Shown piece after piece: positions 27,520 through 36,860 of a DNA stretch of 64,000 nt. The stretch covers positions 1-64,000 of the forward strand of contig CAIQCB010000059.1 in assembly GCA_903870245.1 (NCBI GenBank), given 5' to 3'. Source of the DNA: an uncultured Methylocystaceae bacterium. Its GTDB lineage: Bacteria; Pseudomonadota; Alphaproteobacteria; Rhizobiales; Beijerinckiaceae. The notes beneath the pieces were generated by a model, which ran no database searches, was not told where the DNA came from, and saw only the letters and a program-made list of their open reading frames with translations. Position 1 is the stretch's first letter. Every line of letters begins with the position of its first letter. A program made the translations under genes and the position numbers.

Positions 27520-28353
27520 ATGAATAAGAAGCTCGCGCTCGTTGCCATGACGACGCTATCATTCGCAGGGACCTCATTTGCCGCCGATCTTCCTACGCGC
27601 AAGGAGCCGGTTCTTGCGCCACCGCCGGCGTTGACCTGGAACGGTCTCTATGTTGGCGCGAACATCGGTGGCGCCTGGTCCGGCAGTAACTCCGGCTCAC
27701 TGCAAGTCTATGGCGGAGCGCCTGCGCTCAGCGCCGTGCCGCTTGGAAGCAACGCGTTCAATAACTACGGCGGTCTGATCGGCGGCGGCCAGGTTGGTTA
27801 CAACTATCAGATGTCGAGCTTCCTTATCGGCGCCGAAGCGGATATCCAGGGATTGGCGGCCAGCAATGGCGGCGTCAACTACCTGGGCGCTTCTTCCGGC
27901 GGCGGAGTCAACTATACGACCTTCGGCAAGGCGGTGAGCAATCTGCAATATATCGGTACGGTGCGCGGTCGCGTCGGTTATCTCGTGACGCCGAGCCTGC
28001 TGGCGTATGGCACGGCCGGCTTCGCCTATGGCGGCGTGTCTTCGACTGTTTATCTGGCGACCAGTGGTTCGGATGGCACGGGCGGCGGCGGCGCCCTCTC
28101 CTACGCCAACACGCAAACCGGCTGGACGGCTGGCGGCGGCCTTGAATGGATGTTCGCGCCGAACTGGTCGGCGAAGGCCGAGTATCTCTACTACAGCCTG
28201 TCTAACAGCTATGCGAGCACAACCATCGTCGACGCCGGCAATGCCTGGGCCTATGGCGTTGGCGCATCGCGTAGCTATAACGGCAACATCGTTCGCGCGG
28301 GCGTGAACTATCACGTCAACTGGAGCCCGGCTCCGGTCGTTGCGAAATATTGA
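27520..28353 (+). CDS. Omp31/Omp25-like outer membrane beta-barrel protein, second copy
   Basis: 277 residues from ATG 27520. The signal peptide MNKKLALVAMTTLSFAGTSF is cleaved before ADLPTRKEP, the same mature start as the copy at 20853. Shared family segments are TWNGLYVGANIGGAW, YGGLIGGGQVGYNYQMSS, TVRGRVGYL and the end RAGVNYHVNWSPAPVVAKY, which nearly matches the C-terminus of the other copy. It is an eight-strand barrel. The long frame from 27352 is an unspecific N-terminal extension. A strong terminator follows. Confidence 0.93.
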   Translation: MNKKLALVAMTTLSFAGTSFAADLPTRKEPVLAPPPALTWNGLYVGANIGGAWSGSNSGSLQVYGGAPALSAVPLGSNAFNNYGGLIGGGQVGYNYQMSSFLIGAEADIQGLAASNGGVNYLGASSGGGVNYTTFGKAVSNLQYIGTVRGRVGYLVTPSLLAYGTAGFAYGGVSSTVYLATSGSDGTGGGGALSYANTQTGWTAGGGLEWMFAPNWSAKAEYLYYSLSNSYASTTIVDAGNAWAYGVGASRSYNGNIVRAGVNYHVNWSPAPVVAKY

Positions 28354-28401
28354 GGCGACGCATCATCCGGCACGGGTGATGTCTCCAGGAAATATTTTTG
28401 A

Positions 28402-28429
28402 AGCCCGGCCCTGCGGCCGGGCTTTTTTT
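28402..28429 (+). terminator. Strong intrinsic terminator
   Basis: AGCCCGGCC (28402-28410), loop CTGC, GGCCGGGCT (28415-28423), then a seven-T run. It ends the Omp31-like gene. Confidence 0.92.
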
Positions 28430-28599
28430 ACCGCCACGGACAGCGAAAACGCCCCGCCATCCCGGCGGCCTCATGTCTGGCGCTTGCCCTTTGCTCAAAA
28501 ACGCTCATTCTGGAGACGACCGCCCCGGATGTGCGGAAATGCCTGCGCATCAGCAGGCGCGCGCAATCCATTACGGCGCGTCAGAAGCGGGAGGCGATC

Positions 28600-30132
28600 A
28601 TGGCGGATCAGCAGGTTATATCCGGCCCAAATTTCGCGCTGGGGGTCGCCATGAATGATCTTCCCGATGGCGCCGTGGTCTCGGGCCATGTCGCGGGCAA
28701 GGAGGCGATCATGGTGCGCCGGGGGCCGCAGGTCTTCGTCCTGGGAGCCTATTGCAGCCATTATCATGCGCCGCTTGCCGATGGATTGGTCGTTGGAGAC
28801 GAGATCCGATGTCCATGGCATCACGCTTGTTTCAGTCTCAAAACAGGCGCCGCGACGCGCGCTCCGGCATTCGACGCTTTGCGCGCCTGGCGCGTCGAAC
28901 GCGTCGGAGACGTCTATTTCGCCCGCGAGCCCCTTAAGCCAGAACCGCCCAACGCCGTGGTCCTTCCCGACCCGCCCAAACGCATCGTTATTGTCGGCGG
29001 CGGGGCCGCCGGCTTCGCCGCCGCCTACACTCTCCGCGCGGAGGGTTGGGACGGCTTGCTCGAACTCGTCTCCGCCGACCAGACCGCCCCCTACGACCGG
29101 CCGAATCTCTCCAAGGATTACCTCGCCGGCTCCGCCAGTCCCGACTGGCTGCCGTTGCGCGCTTCGGACTGGTATCGCGATCATGGCGTTCAGCTTCGTC
29201 TCGGGCGTCGGGCGCTGGCGCTGGACGCTCGCGCCCGACGTTTGTCGCTCGACGACGGCGCCGAGATCGCCTTTGATCGGTTGCTGATCGCCACCGGCGC
29301 CGACCCCGTGCGCTTGACGACGCCCGGCGCCGATCTGCCGCATGTGCATTACTTGCGCTCGCTGGCCGATAGCGATCGCCTGATTGCCGCTTGCGCCGGC
29401 GTCAAAACCGTGGCGATCATCGGGGCCAGCTTCATCGGTCTCGAAGTCGCCGCGGCCCTGCGTGCGCGAGGGTTAGAGGTGCGCGTTGTCGCGCCGGAAG
29501 CCATACCGATGGCGCGCATACTGGGTCCGGAGCTCGGCGCGCATGTCCGAAAGCTGCATGAAGACCACGGCGTGATATTTCACCTCGGGGATATTGCGAC
29601 GCAGATCGCTGACCGGCGCCTCACATTGCGCAGCGGGGCCGTCGTCGATGCCGATCTCGTTGTTGTTGGCGTCGGCGTCCGCCCTAATCTCGCGCTCGCC
29701 GAGCAGGCCGGCCTCGCCGTCGACAAGGGTGTGCTGGTCGATGAGTTTCTGGCGACCAGCGCGTCTGATATCTACGCAGCCGGAGATATCGCCAGTTGGC
29801 CAGACAGGGCGTCGGGCGGTCGTCTACGGGTGGAGCACTGGGTGGTGGCGGAGCGCCAGGGGCGGACCGCGGCCCGGAATATGCTCGGCTATCGAGAAAA
29901 ATTCGACGCGACGCCCTTTTTCTGGAGCCAGCATTACGACCAGACCATCTCCTATGTCGGTCATGCGGCGGCCTGGGATCGAATTGAAATTACCGGCGCG
30001 CCGGAAAGCGGAGACTGCATCGTGGCCTATTACGAAGGCGATATTCGCCGTGCTGTCGCCACTCTCGGCCGCGACCAGGACAGCCTGCGGGCGGAAGTTG
30101 ATTTCGAAAACGCCATCGTCGCGGCTTCCTGA
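28600..30132 (+). CDS. Rieske-FAD oxidoreductase (AIFL/ferredoxin-reductase type)
   Basis: 510 residues from ATG 28600 (GGGAGG upstream; the frame from 28531 is an extension). The N-terminal Rieske domain binds a 2Fe-2S centre through Cys52, His54, Cys71 and His74 (YCSHYHAP...CPWHHACF). It is followed by a two-dinucleotide-fold FAD/NAD(P)H reductase with VIVGGGAAGFAAA, the second GxGxxG-like AIIGASFIGLEVAAAL, and the FAD motif IYAAGDIASWP. The architecture is that of apoptosis-inducing-factor-like reductases and dioxygenase ferredoxin reductases with a built-in Rieske ferredoxin. The electron acceptor is unknown: no oxygenase gene is adjacent. It converges on the gene at 30165. Confidence 0.93.
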   Translation: MADQQVISGPNFALGVAMNDLPDGAVVSGHVAGKEAIMVRRGPQVFVLGAYCSHYHAPLADGLVVGDEIRCPWHHACFSLKTGAATRAPAFDALRAWRVERVGDVYFAREPLKPEPPNAVVLPDPPKRIVIVGGGAAGFAAAYTLRAEGWDGLLELVSADQTAPYDRPNLSKDYLAGSASPDWLPLRASDWYRDHGVQLRLGRRALALDARARRLSLDDGAEIAFDRLLIATGADPVRLTTPGADLPHVHYLRSLADSDRLIAACAGVKTVAIIGASFIGLEVAAALRARGLEVRVVAPEAIPMARILGPELGAHVRKLHEDHGVIFHLGDIATQIADRRLTLRSGAVVDADLVVVGVGVRPNLALAEQAGLAVDKGVLVDEFLATSASDIYAAGDIASWPDRASGGRLRVEHWVVAERQGRTAARNMLGYREKFDATPFFWSQHYDQTISYVGHAAAWDRIEITGAPESGDCIVAYYEGDIRRAVATLGRDQDSLRAEVDFENAIVAAS

Positions 30133-30164
30133 CCCGCGACGACGACTGTAGAGCCGCTAAAGCC

Positions 30165-33100
30165 TCAGTCGAGTCGACCGGTGGCGTGGCCGAGCATGGT
30201 GTAAACCTTGCCGGTGACGCCAGTGAGCAACGACAGTGTCCTTGAGCCGTCCAGATCGCCTCGGCTTGTCTCGACCAGTAACTCCTCAAAATTGCGGATA
30301 TATTGATCGATGGTGGCATGCAGTTCCGGGTCGATCCGGTAACGTCGGCCGATCTCCAGAAAAGTCTGTCGTCCCTGGGCCGTGTAGAGCCGCCGACCGA
30401 AGAGCCCGCCTTTCTCGCCGCTTTGATAGCGGCGCCATACGTCTTCGACTTCACGATCATCGACCATGCTGGCGATATCGAGAGAAAGATTGGCAAGTCC
30501 TTTGGCAACCTCAGGTTGCGCCGGCGCCGGCTCGGGCGCCAATGGCGTGGGCTCGGGGGCCAATAATGGCGCCGGCGGCGGCGCGCCCCGTTCGACGCGA
30601 TCCTTCAGACTGCTGAGCCAGCCGCCTTCCGGGACAGCCGGGCGAGCAGGCGGGGGCGGATCGAAGTCAGGCAAAGTTCCGGGCGCCGGAGCAGGCGCCG
30701 CCGGACGCTCGACCGGCGCAAACTGGCGGGGCGGCGGGGGCGGATTGAAGTCAGGCGAAGCCTCGGGCAGTGGAGCAGACGCCGCCGGACGCTCGACCGG
30801 CGCAAGCTGGCGGGGCGGCTGCGGATTGAAGTCAGGCGAAGGCTCGGGCAACGGGGCGGGCGCAGCCGGTCGCTCGATCGACTCAAGCCGGCGGGGCGGC
30901 GGCGCAAAAGCGCTCGGCGCGTCGGCGGGCGGCGGCGCGGAGATGTCGAACTCCTGTCCTGACCGGGTGACAAAATTTGTCAGTTCTTTGAGGGCCTTGA
31001 CCTGATCGATGACAACTCGGCGCAGAGCGGTTGCCTGCGCCGTCGTCTCGCGCGGTAATTCTTCGGCTCCCTTGCGAACTTCGGCGCGCGTTTCCTCGAT
31101 TTCTGAGCGGATTTTACCGGAGAGGTCGCGGATTTCTCCTGCCGCTGTTTCGAAACTGCTGCGCGCGTCGCGGAATAGCCTCGACATTTCCGCATTCGCC
31201 TCGGCCAACGCCACGCGCATCTCCTCGGCGACGAGAAGGCTCTCGTCCTTCGCAGCCGCGCGGGCCTGCGCGAAACGGTTCTCGATCAAATCGGCAGTCC
31301 GACCTGTGGCGTCCTCAAGCGCAGTCCCGACGTTCTGCGAACGCTCTTCGATGGTCTGGAGGGCCTTCTCCATCGTCGCCGACAGTCCGTCCATCGAGAC
31401 CTCGAAGGCGGCGCGCTTTTCTTCGAGCTGGGCGACATGGCGCGCCAGCGCCGCGTGACGTTCGTCGAAAGCGGTGTCCAGCGTTTGCTGACTCTGCGTG
31501 AGCTGTTGCGCGCTGTCGATAAGCAAAGAGTGTCTCTGCTCAAGAGAGCCGACGAAAGCCTCTGCGCCCTGCATCGTATCCCTGGAGACGGCGCCAAGCT
31601 GGTTTACCTGAGCCGAGATATTGCCGACGACCTCTCGGAATTCGACCAGACGTTTGCCAATCTCCGCCTCCAGTCCGGTAAGATTGCCGCCGGTCTTGTC
31701 GAGGATATTGGAGAGGGAGACATTGGTTTCATCGAGCTTTGCGACGACTGCCGGCAAGTCGGCGCGGATACGATCATTCATTTCCATCAGCGCCGTGATC
31801 GATGCGTTCGCTCCTTCCTCGATGGCCCGTGCGAGTGAGCTCTGGGACTGATCGAGAGTGCGCACCAGTTCGTCGCGTCTTTCAGCGAGATGGCGAGCGA
31901 TGGCCGAACCTCGGCTCTCAATGGCGTTGGCGACGAGTTCGCCAACATTGGCGAGTTCGCGCGTCACGACGCCGCCCTTTTCCCCGAGGGCGGTTTCGAC
32001 GCCATCCAGTCCCTGGTCAAGCGTCGACTGTAATTGTCCCAGTCGGCTCTCCAGCGATGCGCTGATCTCCCCGATCCGGGCCGCCAGCGTCGCACCGAGA
32101 TCGCCCGTGCGGGCGTGCAAGGTCGTGTCGAGTTCGCGTCGCGCCTCCGACAGGATCTGATTGATGTCCTCCAGCCGCGCGCCGACAGCATCGACGATCG
32201 CGCGACTGCGTTCGCCCAGTTCGGCCGACGCCAGTCCGAGACGTTCGACGACATTTTTTTCGAGACGTTCGATCCGGCCATCCAGCGCTTGCGAGATTTC
32301 ATCGGCGTTTTTGCCGAAGACATTATCAATTCGTTGTGCGCCTGACTCCAGCACCTGCGAGAGTTCGCCGCCGCGAGCGGAGAGCTTCTCCTCAAGCTGC
32401 TTCAGTCTGTCGTCGAGCGCGGCGGACATCGTGCGGCCGCCTTCTCCCATAGCGCGGGCGATTTCCAGCGCATGGGTGGCGAGCGATGTTTCAAGTCGTT
32501 TTCCGCCGGCGCTGAGACCTGCGTCCATCTTCTGCGCCAGCGCTTCAACACGTTCGGTCGCCTCTTTAGCGCGCGCAACGCCGATGTCCTCGAAAGCGCC
32601 AATTGATTGGTTCAACGAGGCTGCGAGTTCCTGAGATTGTTCGCCGATTTTTTCGACGACTGCGCCGCCCTTTTCCGAGAATGCGCGATTAAGCTCCTCG
32701 ATCCGTGCATCGAAGGCCTCCAGAAGCTTGGAACCGCGCACGTCAATCGCTTGATCGAGCAGGCCAAGGCGCTGATCGATTTCATGCGAGAAATGCCGGG
32801 AGTTGTCGCCAATTCTGGAAGCGAGATGGTCCGTCTGAGCGACAATTCTGTCGACCAGCGCGCCGCCATGCTGTGCAAGAGTTTGATCGATGGCCTGTAT
32901 CCGGTTGTCCACCGCCTCGACCAATGTGCTGGCGCGCTCTCCCAGTCGCGCATCGGCGTCTGCCGTCTGCTCGGAAAGACGTTGAACCAGCGCGTCTCCC
33001 TTATCGCCGATAATCTTCTCGATGGCGTCGAGACGTTGGGCCACGTCCTCGGAAAGACGCGTGGCGTGGCCGCCAATGCGCTCTGCGAGTTCGCCGCCGT

Positions 33101-36065
33101 CTCGGACGAGATTTTCTTCGTAACGACCCAATTGGTCGGATAGGGTCGAAATGACCTGGTGGCCTTGCGAGAGCATCGACGTTTCGAGCGTCTTGAGGCG
33201 ATCTCCGAGTTGTTCGGCCATTCTTTCGCCCTGGGTGGCGATGGCGAGCACGGCGTCGCCGGCGGTCGTCGTCAGACGCTCATGCAATGCCCCGGCGTTG
33301 TCGGACAGGGCCGCAACGACGACGGAGGTTGTGTGGTCGAGGTTTTGGCGCAGCGTTTCGCCCGCCTCGGTCATGACCGCGACCCTTGCGCCAAGCAGAT
33401 CGTCGACGCGAAGGGTCTGTTCGGCGATGATGTCCTGGACGCCTTCCGAGCGCCGCAGCACGGTCTCCTCGAAGGCTTCGAGACGAGCGGTGAGCTCCGC
33501 ACTGGCAGTCTCCGAATGCGTGGCCAGTTTCTGACCGATTTCGGCGGCCCGCTCGATGATGCGCTCCTCGAAATCGGCGACGCCTTGCGACAGCGCGGCG
33601 CCGAGGTCCTCGCTTTTCGCCAGGAGATTGGCGGTCGCTGTCTTGCTTTCCATGCCGAGAGTTTCGGCCATGGAGCGCACGCTCTCGCCGAGTTTGGCGC
33701 TGGCCTGCTCACTTCGTTCGATGACCTCTGCGCTTTGACGCGTCACGGCCTCCTCGAAGGCCTCCAGGCGTTCTGTGAGAGTCGTATGCGCCCTTTCTCC
33801 TGCCTCGGCGATCCGAGCGGTGGCGTCTTCGCTTCGCTGCAAAACGTTTTGCAAAGTCTCGACGCTTTCACCGATTGTCGAAGCCACGGCGTCGCCGCTC
33901 TGGGAAATCCGGGCCAGCGCGTCTTCGCTCTGGCGGAGCAGGGTGTCTTCGAAATGCGCAACGCCTTCCGAGATTTTGGCGGCGACTTGTTCGCTATGGG
34001 CGACAGCGCGCGCCGCAAGATCCTCGCTGTGTCGCGTCAGGCTGTTGTCGAGAGCGGCGATCTGGAGCGAGGACTCGCGCGTCATGCGCTCGCCCTGTTC
34101 GGAAAGGCGAGCGATCGTCGCAGCGCTGGCCGACGCCAGCGTAGAGTCGAGGGCGCCAAATTGTCCGGCGAGAATTTCGTTGGCGCGTTTGGCGTTTTCG
34201 GCGATACGGTTGGCCGCTTCTTCACCCTGACGCGTGAGCGATTCCTCGAATTCGCCAAGGCCATCGGTGAAAGCCGCGCTGATGCGATCGCCATGTTCAG
34301 CGATGCGGGTTGCGGCTTCTGAACTGCTGCGCAGAACGACTTCCTCGAAGGCCGCCAGACGCTCAACAAGCGTCTTTTCGAGCGTTTGTCCATGCAAACC
34401 GACACGGTCGACGATTTCGCCGCCGCGCCCGATCGCCACATCCTCGAAGCGCCGCAAGCGATCGGCGAGCGTCTCGGTCACGCGATCGCCATGCGCGCCG
34501 ATGGCGGAAACCGCCTCATTGGCGACCGCAATAAAACGCTCCTGGAGCGAGTCGACCTGTTCGGCGAGCGCGCTTGCGCTTTGCGCGAGAGTTTGCGCCA
34601 GCGTGTCCTGCATCGATTGCGCGCGCCGGTCGATCTCTTCCTTCGTTCTGTCCTGCGCATGATCCATCAAGGCGCCCAAACGCGTCTCGGCGCCGTCGAA
34701 AGCGGATTTGGCCAGGGTGATCTGCTCGGCGACGCGCGTGACAAGTCGCTCGGAAGTGTCGGCCAGAGAGCGGTCGAGCGCCCCGCCATGATTGGCGATT
34801 GTCTCGTGGATAGACGCGCCGGTTTCTGACAGACGACCGACAATCCTGTCGCCCTGTTCGCTGATCGACTGATTGAATCCTTGTCCAAAAGCGTCGAGTT
34901 TTTCGACAAAGCCTGCGCCGCGCGCAGACAGGTCCTCGCCCAGGGCGTCGCTTTTCGCCTGCAAGCGTCGTCCGGCGTCCTCGACGCCGTCGTTGAGCCC
35001 GCGGGTCATGGTTTCGCTGGCGTCGATGATTTTTTGGGTGACGTCGTCGCCAGCCCGCGCAAGCACGCTGACGACTTTGTCGCCATGCGAGGAGAGGGTC
35101 GTTTCGAAGCCGTCGCCAGCTTTTTCGAGAGCGAGTTTGATCTCCTCGCTTTTGGTGCCAAGCGAGGCTGTCACGCGGGCGCCAGCGGCGCTGACCGCTT
35201 CGGCGAGATGCGCGGAGGTTGCGGCAAGCTCCTGGGAAAGCGCATCGCGCGCGCCGAATAATGACGTGCGCGCATTGTCGGCGTTGACGAGGATCGCTTC
35301 GCGCTCTCGCGTGAGTTCGTCAATTAACTGGCGGATGCGACGCTCGTTTTCGGCGTAGGAGCGTTCGAGATTGGTGACTTCGGTGCGGACGATGACTTCG
35401 AGTTCGCCGGCGCGGGCCAGGGCGCGCTCGATGCCGTCGCCCATTGAGGCGGCCTCGCGACGGATCGCCTGGGACAGAGACACAACCTGCTCCGTGGCGA
35501 CGCTTTCAGGTTCGATCAGGCGGATCGCGACTTCAGTCATAGAGTTCGCGACATGGCGCATGTCGTGGGCGCGTCGCGCCATCAGACCAGTGATAAACAG
35601 AAACGCGACAGGCCCGACCAGTGCGGCAAGGCTGAGAAGGGCGCCGGGCGACATGAGCGGCCCGCCGTCGCCAAGAATCTCTCCCTTATGAAAGTAGACA
35701 TAAAGGGTCCAGGCGAGCGTCCATAGCGCCATGGAGCCGAAGGTCGCCGCCATGATTGTGCGATCCTGCGGCAGTTGCAGGGCCTGGCGCAATTCACCGA
35801 TGGTTCTGCGATCGTCATTGGCGGGCGTCTCGGCGGGCGATACGACGGACGGCTTCTGCAACGCCGGGGGGCGCGCGCTCATCGGGTCGTTGTTCGCTCT
35901 TGTGTCCCGGGCGTCGATTGCGTCGCCCCTGTCGGTCCTGATCTCGGAAGGGACCTCCCCAGCGCTTTCCGCCGGCTCTGGCAGGGCGTTCAGATCAAGC
36001 GCCTCCTCGATTGCCGACAAGGCGGCGCTCGCCGCGTCCTGGATTTTTCCCGAGTTCGACATCAT
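30165..36065 (-). CDS. Giant membrane coiled-coil protein, GPR/RgsE-like polar growth factor
   Basis: 1966 residues from ATG 36065 (GGAG upstream). The N-terminal acidic region is followed by two membrane segments (about 115-170: MAATFGSMALWTLAWTLYVY and LLSLAALVGPVAFLFITGL). About 1500 residues of apolipoprotein-like amphipathic repeats come next, each roughly 50-60 residues long and built around patterns like EQGDRI, LEAFEE and VTRQSEE. A Pro-rich section contains three near-identical repeats (VERPAAPAPLPEPSPDFNP). The conserved C-terminal domain contains EVEDVWRRYQSGE and RQTFLEIGRRYRIDPELH. Size, apolipoprotein-like repeats and membrane anchoring match Growth Pole Ring protein of Agrobacterium and RgsE of Sinorhizobium, which form a ring at the growing pole. 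The assignment is by architecture. Confidence 0.82.
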   Translation of the reverse strand: MMSNSGKIQDAASAALSAIEEALDLNALPEPAESAGEVPSEIRTDRGDAIDARDTRANNDPMSARPPALQKPSVVSPAETPANDDRRTIGELRQALQLPQDRTIMAATFGSMALWTLAWTLYVYFHKGEILGDGGPLMSPGALLSLAALVGPVAFLFITGLMARRAHDMRHVANSMTEVAIRLIEPESVATEQVVSLSQAIRREAASMGDGIERALARAGELEVIVRTEVTNLERSYAENERRIRQLIDELTREREAILVNADNARTSLFGARDALSQELAATSAHLAEAVSAAGARVTASLGTKSEEIKLALEKAGDGFETTLSSHGDKVVSVLARAGDDVTQKIIDASETMTRGLNDGVEDAGRRLQAKSDALGEDLSARGAGFVEKLDAFGQGFNQSISEQGDRIVGRLSETGASIHETIANHGGALDRSLADTSERLVTRVAEQITLAKSAFDGAETRLGALMDHAQDRTKEEIDRRAQSMQDTLAQTLAQSASALAEQVDSLQERFIAVANEAVSAIGAHGDRVTETLADRLRRFEDVAIGRGGEIVDRVGLHGQTLEKTLVERLAAFEEVVLRSSSEAATRIAEHGDRISAAFTDGLGEFEESLTRQGEEAANRIAENAKRANEILAGQFGALDSTLASASAATIARLSEQGERMTRESSLQIAALDNSLTRHSEDLAARAVAHSEQVAAKISEGVAHFEDTLLRQSEDALARISQSGDAVASTIGESVETLQNVLQRSEDATARIAEAGERAHTTLTERLEAFEEAVTRQSAEVIERSEQASAKLGESVRSMAETLGMESKTATANLLAKSEDLGAALSQGVADFEERIIERAAEIGQKLATHSETASAELTARLEAFEETVLRRSEGVQDIIAEQTLRVDDLLGARVAVMTEAGETLRQNLDHTTSVVVAALSDNAGALHERLTTTAGDAVLAIATQGERMAEQLGDRLKTLETSMLSQGHQVISTLSDQLGRYEENLVRDGGELAERIGGHATRLSEDVAQRLDAIEKIIGDKGDALVQRLSEQTADADARLGERASTLVEAVDNRIQAIDQTLAQHGGALVDRIVAQTDHLASRIGDNSRHFSHEIDQRLGLLDQAIDVRGSKLLEAFDARIEELNRAFSEKGGAVVEKIGEQSQELAASLNQSIGAFEDIGVARAKEATERVEALAQKMDAGLSAGGKRLETSLATHALEIARAMGEGGRTMSAALDDRLKQLEEKLSARGGELSQVLESGAQRIDNVFGKNADEISQALDGRIERLEKNVVERLGLASAELGERSRAIVDAVGARLEDINQILSEARRELDTTLHARTGDLGATLAARIGEISASLESRLGQLQSTLDQGLDGVETALGEKGGVVTRELANVGELVANAIESRGSAIARHLAERRDELVRTLDQSQSSLARAIEEGANASITALMEMNDRIRADLPAVVAKLDETNVSLSNILDKTGGNLTGLEAEIGKRLVEFREVVGNISAQVNQLGAVSRDTMQGAEAFVGSLEQRHSLLIDSAQQLTQSQQTLDTAFDERHAALARHVAQLEEKRAAFEVSMDGLSATMEKALQTIEERSQNVGTALEDATGRTADLIENRFAQARAAAKDESLLVAEEMRVALAEANAEMSRLFRDARSSFETAAGEIRDLSGKIRSEIEETRAEVRKGAEELPRETTAQATALRRVVIDQVKALKELTNFVTRSGQEFDISAPPPADAPSAFAPPPRRLESIERPAAPAPLPEPSPDFNPQPPRQLAPVERPAASAPLPEASPDFNPPPPPRQFAPVERPAAPAPAPGTLPDFDPPPPARPAVPEGGWLSSLKDRVERGAPPPAPLLAPEPTPLAPEPAPAQPEVAKGLANLSLDIASMVDDREVEDVWRRYQSGEKGGLFGRRLYTAQGRQTFLEIGRRYRIDPELHATIDQYIRNFEELLVETSRGDLDGSRTLSLLTGVTGKVYTMLGHATGRLD
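30660..30905. repeat. Three tandem imperfect repeats (75-90 bp) coding a Pro-rich linker
   Basis: Three consecutive copies inside the GPR-like gene share the blocks GAAGTCAGGC, GCCGGACGCTCGACCGGCG and CTGGCGGGGCGGC. They encode the VERPAAPAPLPEPSPDFNP-type repeats that separate the coiled coil from the C-terminal domain. Confidence 0.8.
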
Positions 36066-36364
36066 GGATTCTCCGGGCGACCAGGGCGGTCGCCGCATGC
36101 ACAAAAATGCTGGCCGGGCGATACATCGTCATGACGACGATCGCCCAACCACGCTCCGGGCCGACCTGACCCGCGCCAATTATTAACTAATTCTTACCCT
36201 CTCATCGATCTAATTGAAATATGCGGCTCTCCCCATGTGGAAATGTCGTTAACAGAACTTCCATATTTTATTGACAAGCTCTAGCATTCAGAGCGCGATC
36301 TTTGGGGCAAGCCAGCTTGAGCGTCGATTTATATCATTTCAAAACAGACATATAGGCGAATTTC

Positions 36365-36823
36365 ATGGAACGGGTCTGGCGCAAGGGCGCATCAATGTTG
36401 GCGGGGGTCGTGGAAGCTGGCGCGCGTCGTCGACCGGCGTCCACTCGGGGCGGCGAGCAGTCGATGGGCGCGTCGGGTTGCCTGGATCTGGATATCGAGC
36501 ATCTCTCGCGACAGACTTTTGGCGACCCGGGACTGGAGGACGAACTGCTGTCCCTGTTCGATGAACAGGCGGCGCAAATTCTGGCGCGACTGGCGGCGCC
36601 CTTTCCGGGAGGCGATCCGGCGCGGCGCGCCGATGCGGCGCACGCGCTGAAGGGATCGGCGCTGGCCATCGGGGCCGCCGCCACGGCATGGGCGGCGGAC
36701 AATTACGAAACCGCCCTACGCAGACATTCCGCCGACGCCGAAACCCATCGGCTGGTCCTGGCGCGAACGATCGAAGCCGCGCGGCGGGCAGTCGCCGCGC
36801 GTCGACGGGCGCTGCGGCAATAG
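36365..36823 (+). CDS. Hpt-domain phosphotransfer protein
   Basis: 152 residues with a C-terminal histidine phosphotransfer domain: DPGLEDELLSLFDEQAAQIL then AHALKGSALAIGA, in which His93 (codon 36641) is the phospho-accepting residue. The N-terminal 35 residues are basic and probably not part of the domain, so a later start (ATG 36395 or 36464) is possible. Hpt proteins relay phosphate between hybrid kinases and response regulators; no kinase is adjacent. It diverges from the GPR-like gene across a 299-base gap and converges with the solute-binding protein gene. Confidence 0.85.
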   Translation: MERVWRKGASMLAGVVEAGARRRPASTRGGEQSMGASGCLDLDIEHLSRQTFGDPGLEDELLSLFDEQAAQILARLAAPFPGGDPARRADAAHALKGSALAIGAAATAWAADNYETALRRHSADAETHRLVLARTIEAARRAVAARRRALRQ

Positions 36824-36860
36824 GCAGGCGTTGGACGGCGTTTACGACAATCAGGGTCGC

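Noticed and set aside
33159-34322. Long plus-strand open frame (387 codons) antisense to the giant coiled-coil gene
   Set aside because: It mirrors the repetitive GC-rich codons of the real gene and has no recognisable domain or ribosome-binding site. Several similar shadows occur along 30.4-36.1 kb.
36271-36300. TTGACA at 36271 as a promoter for the Hpt gene
   Set aside because: No acceptable -10 box at 16-18 bases; could be chance in an AT-rich gap.
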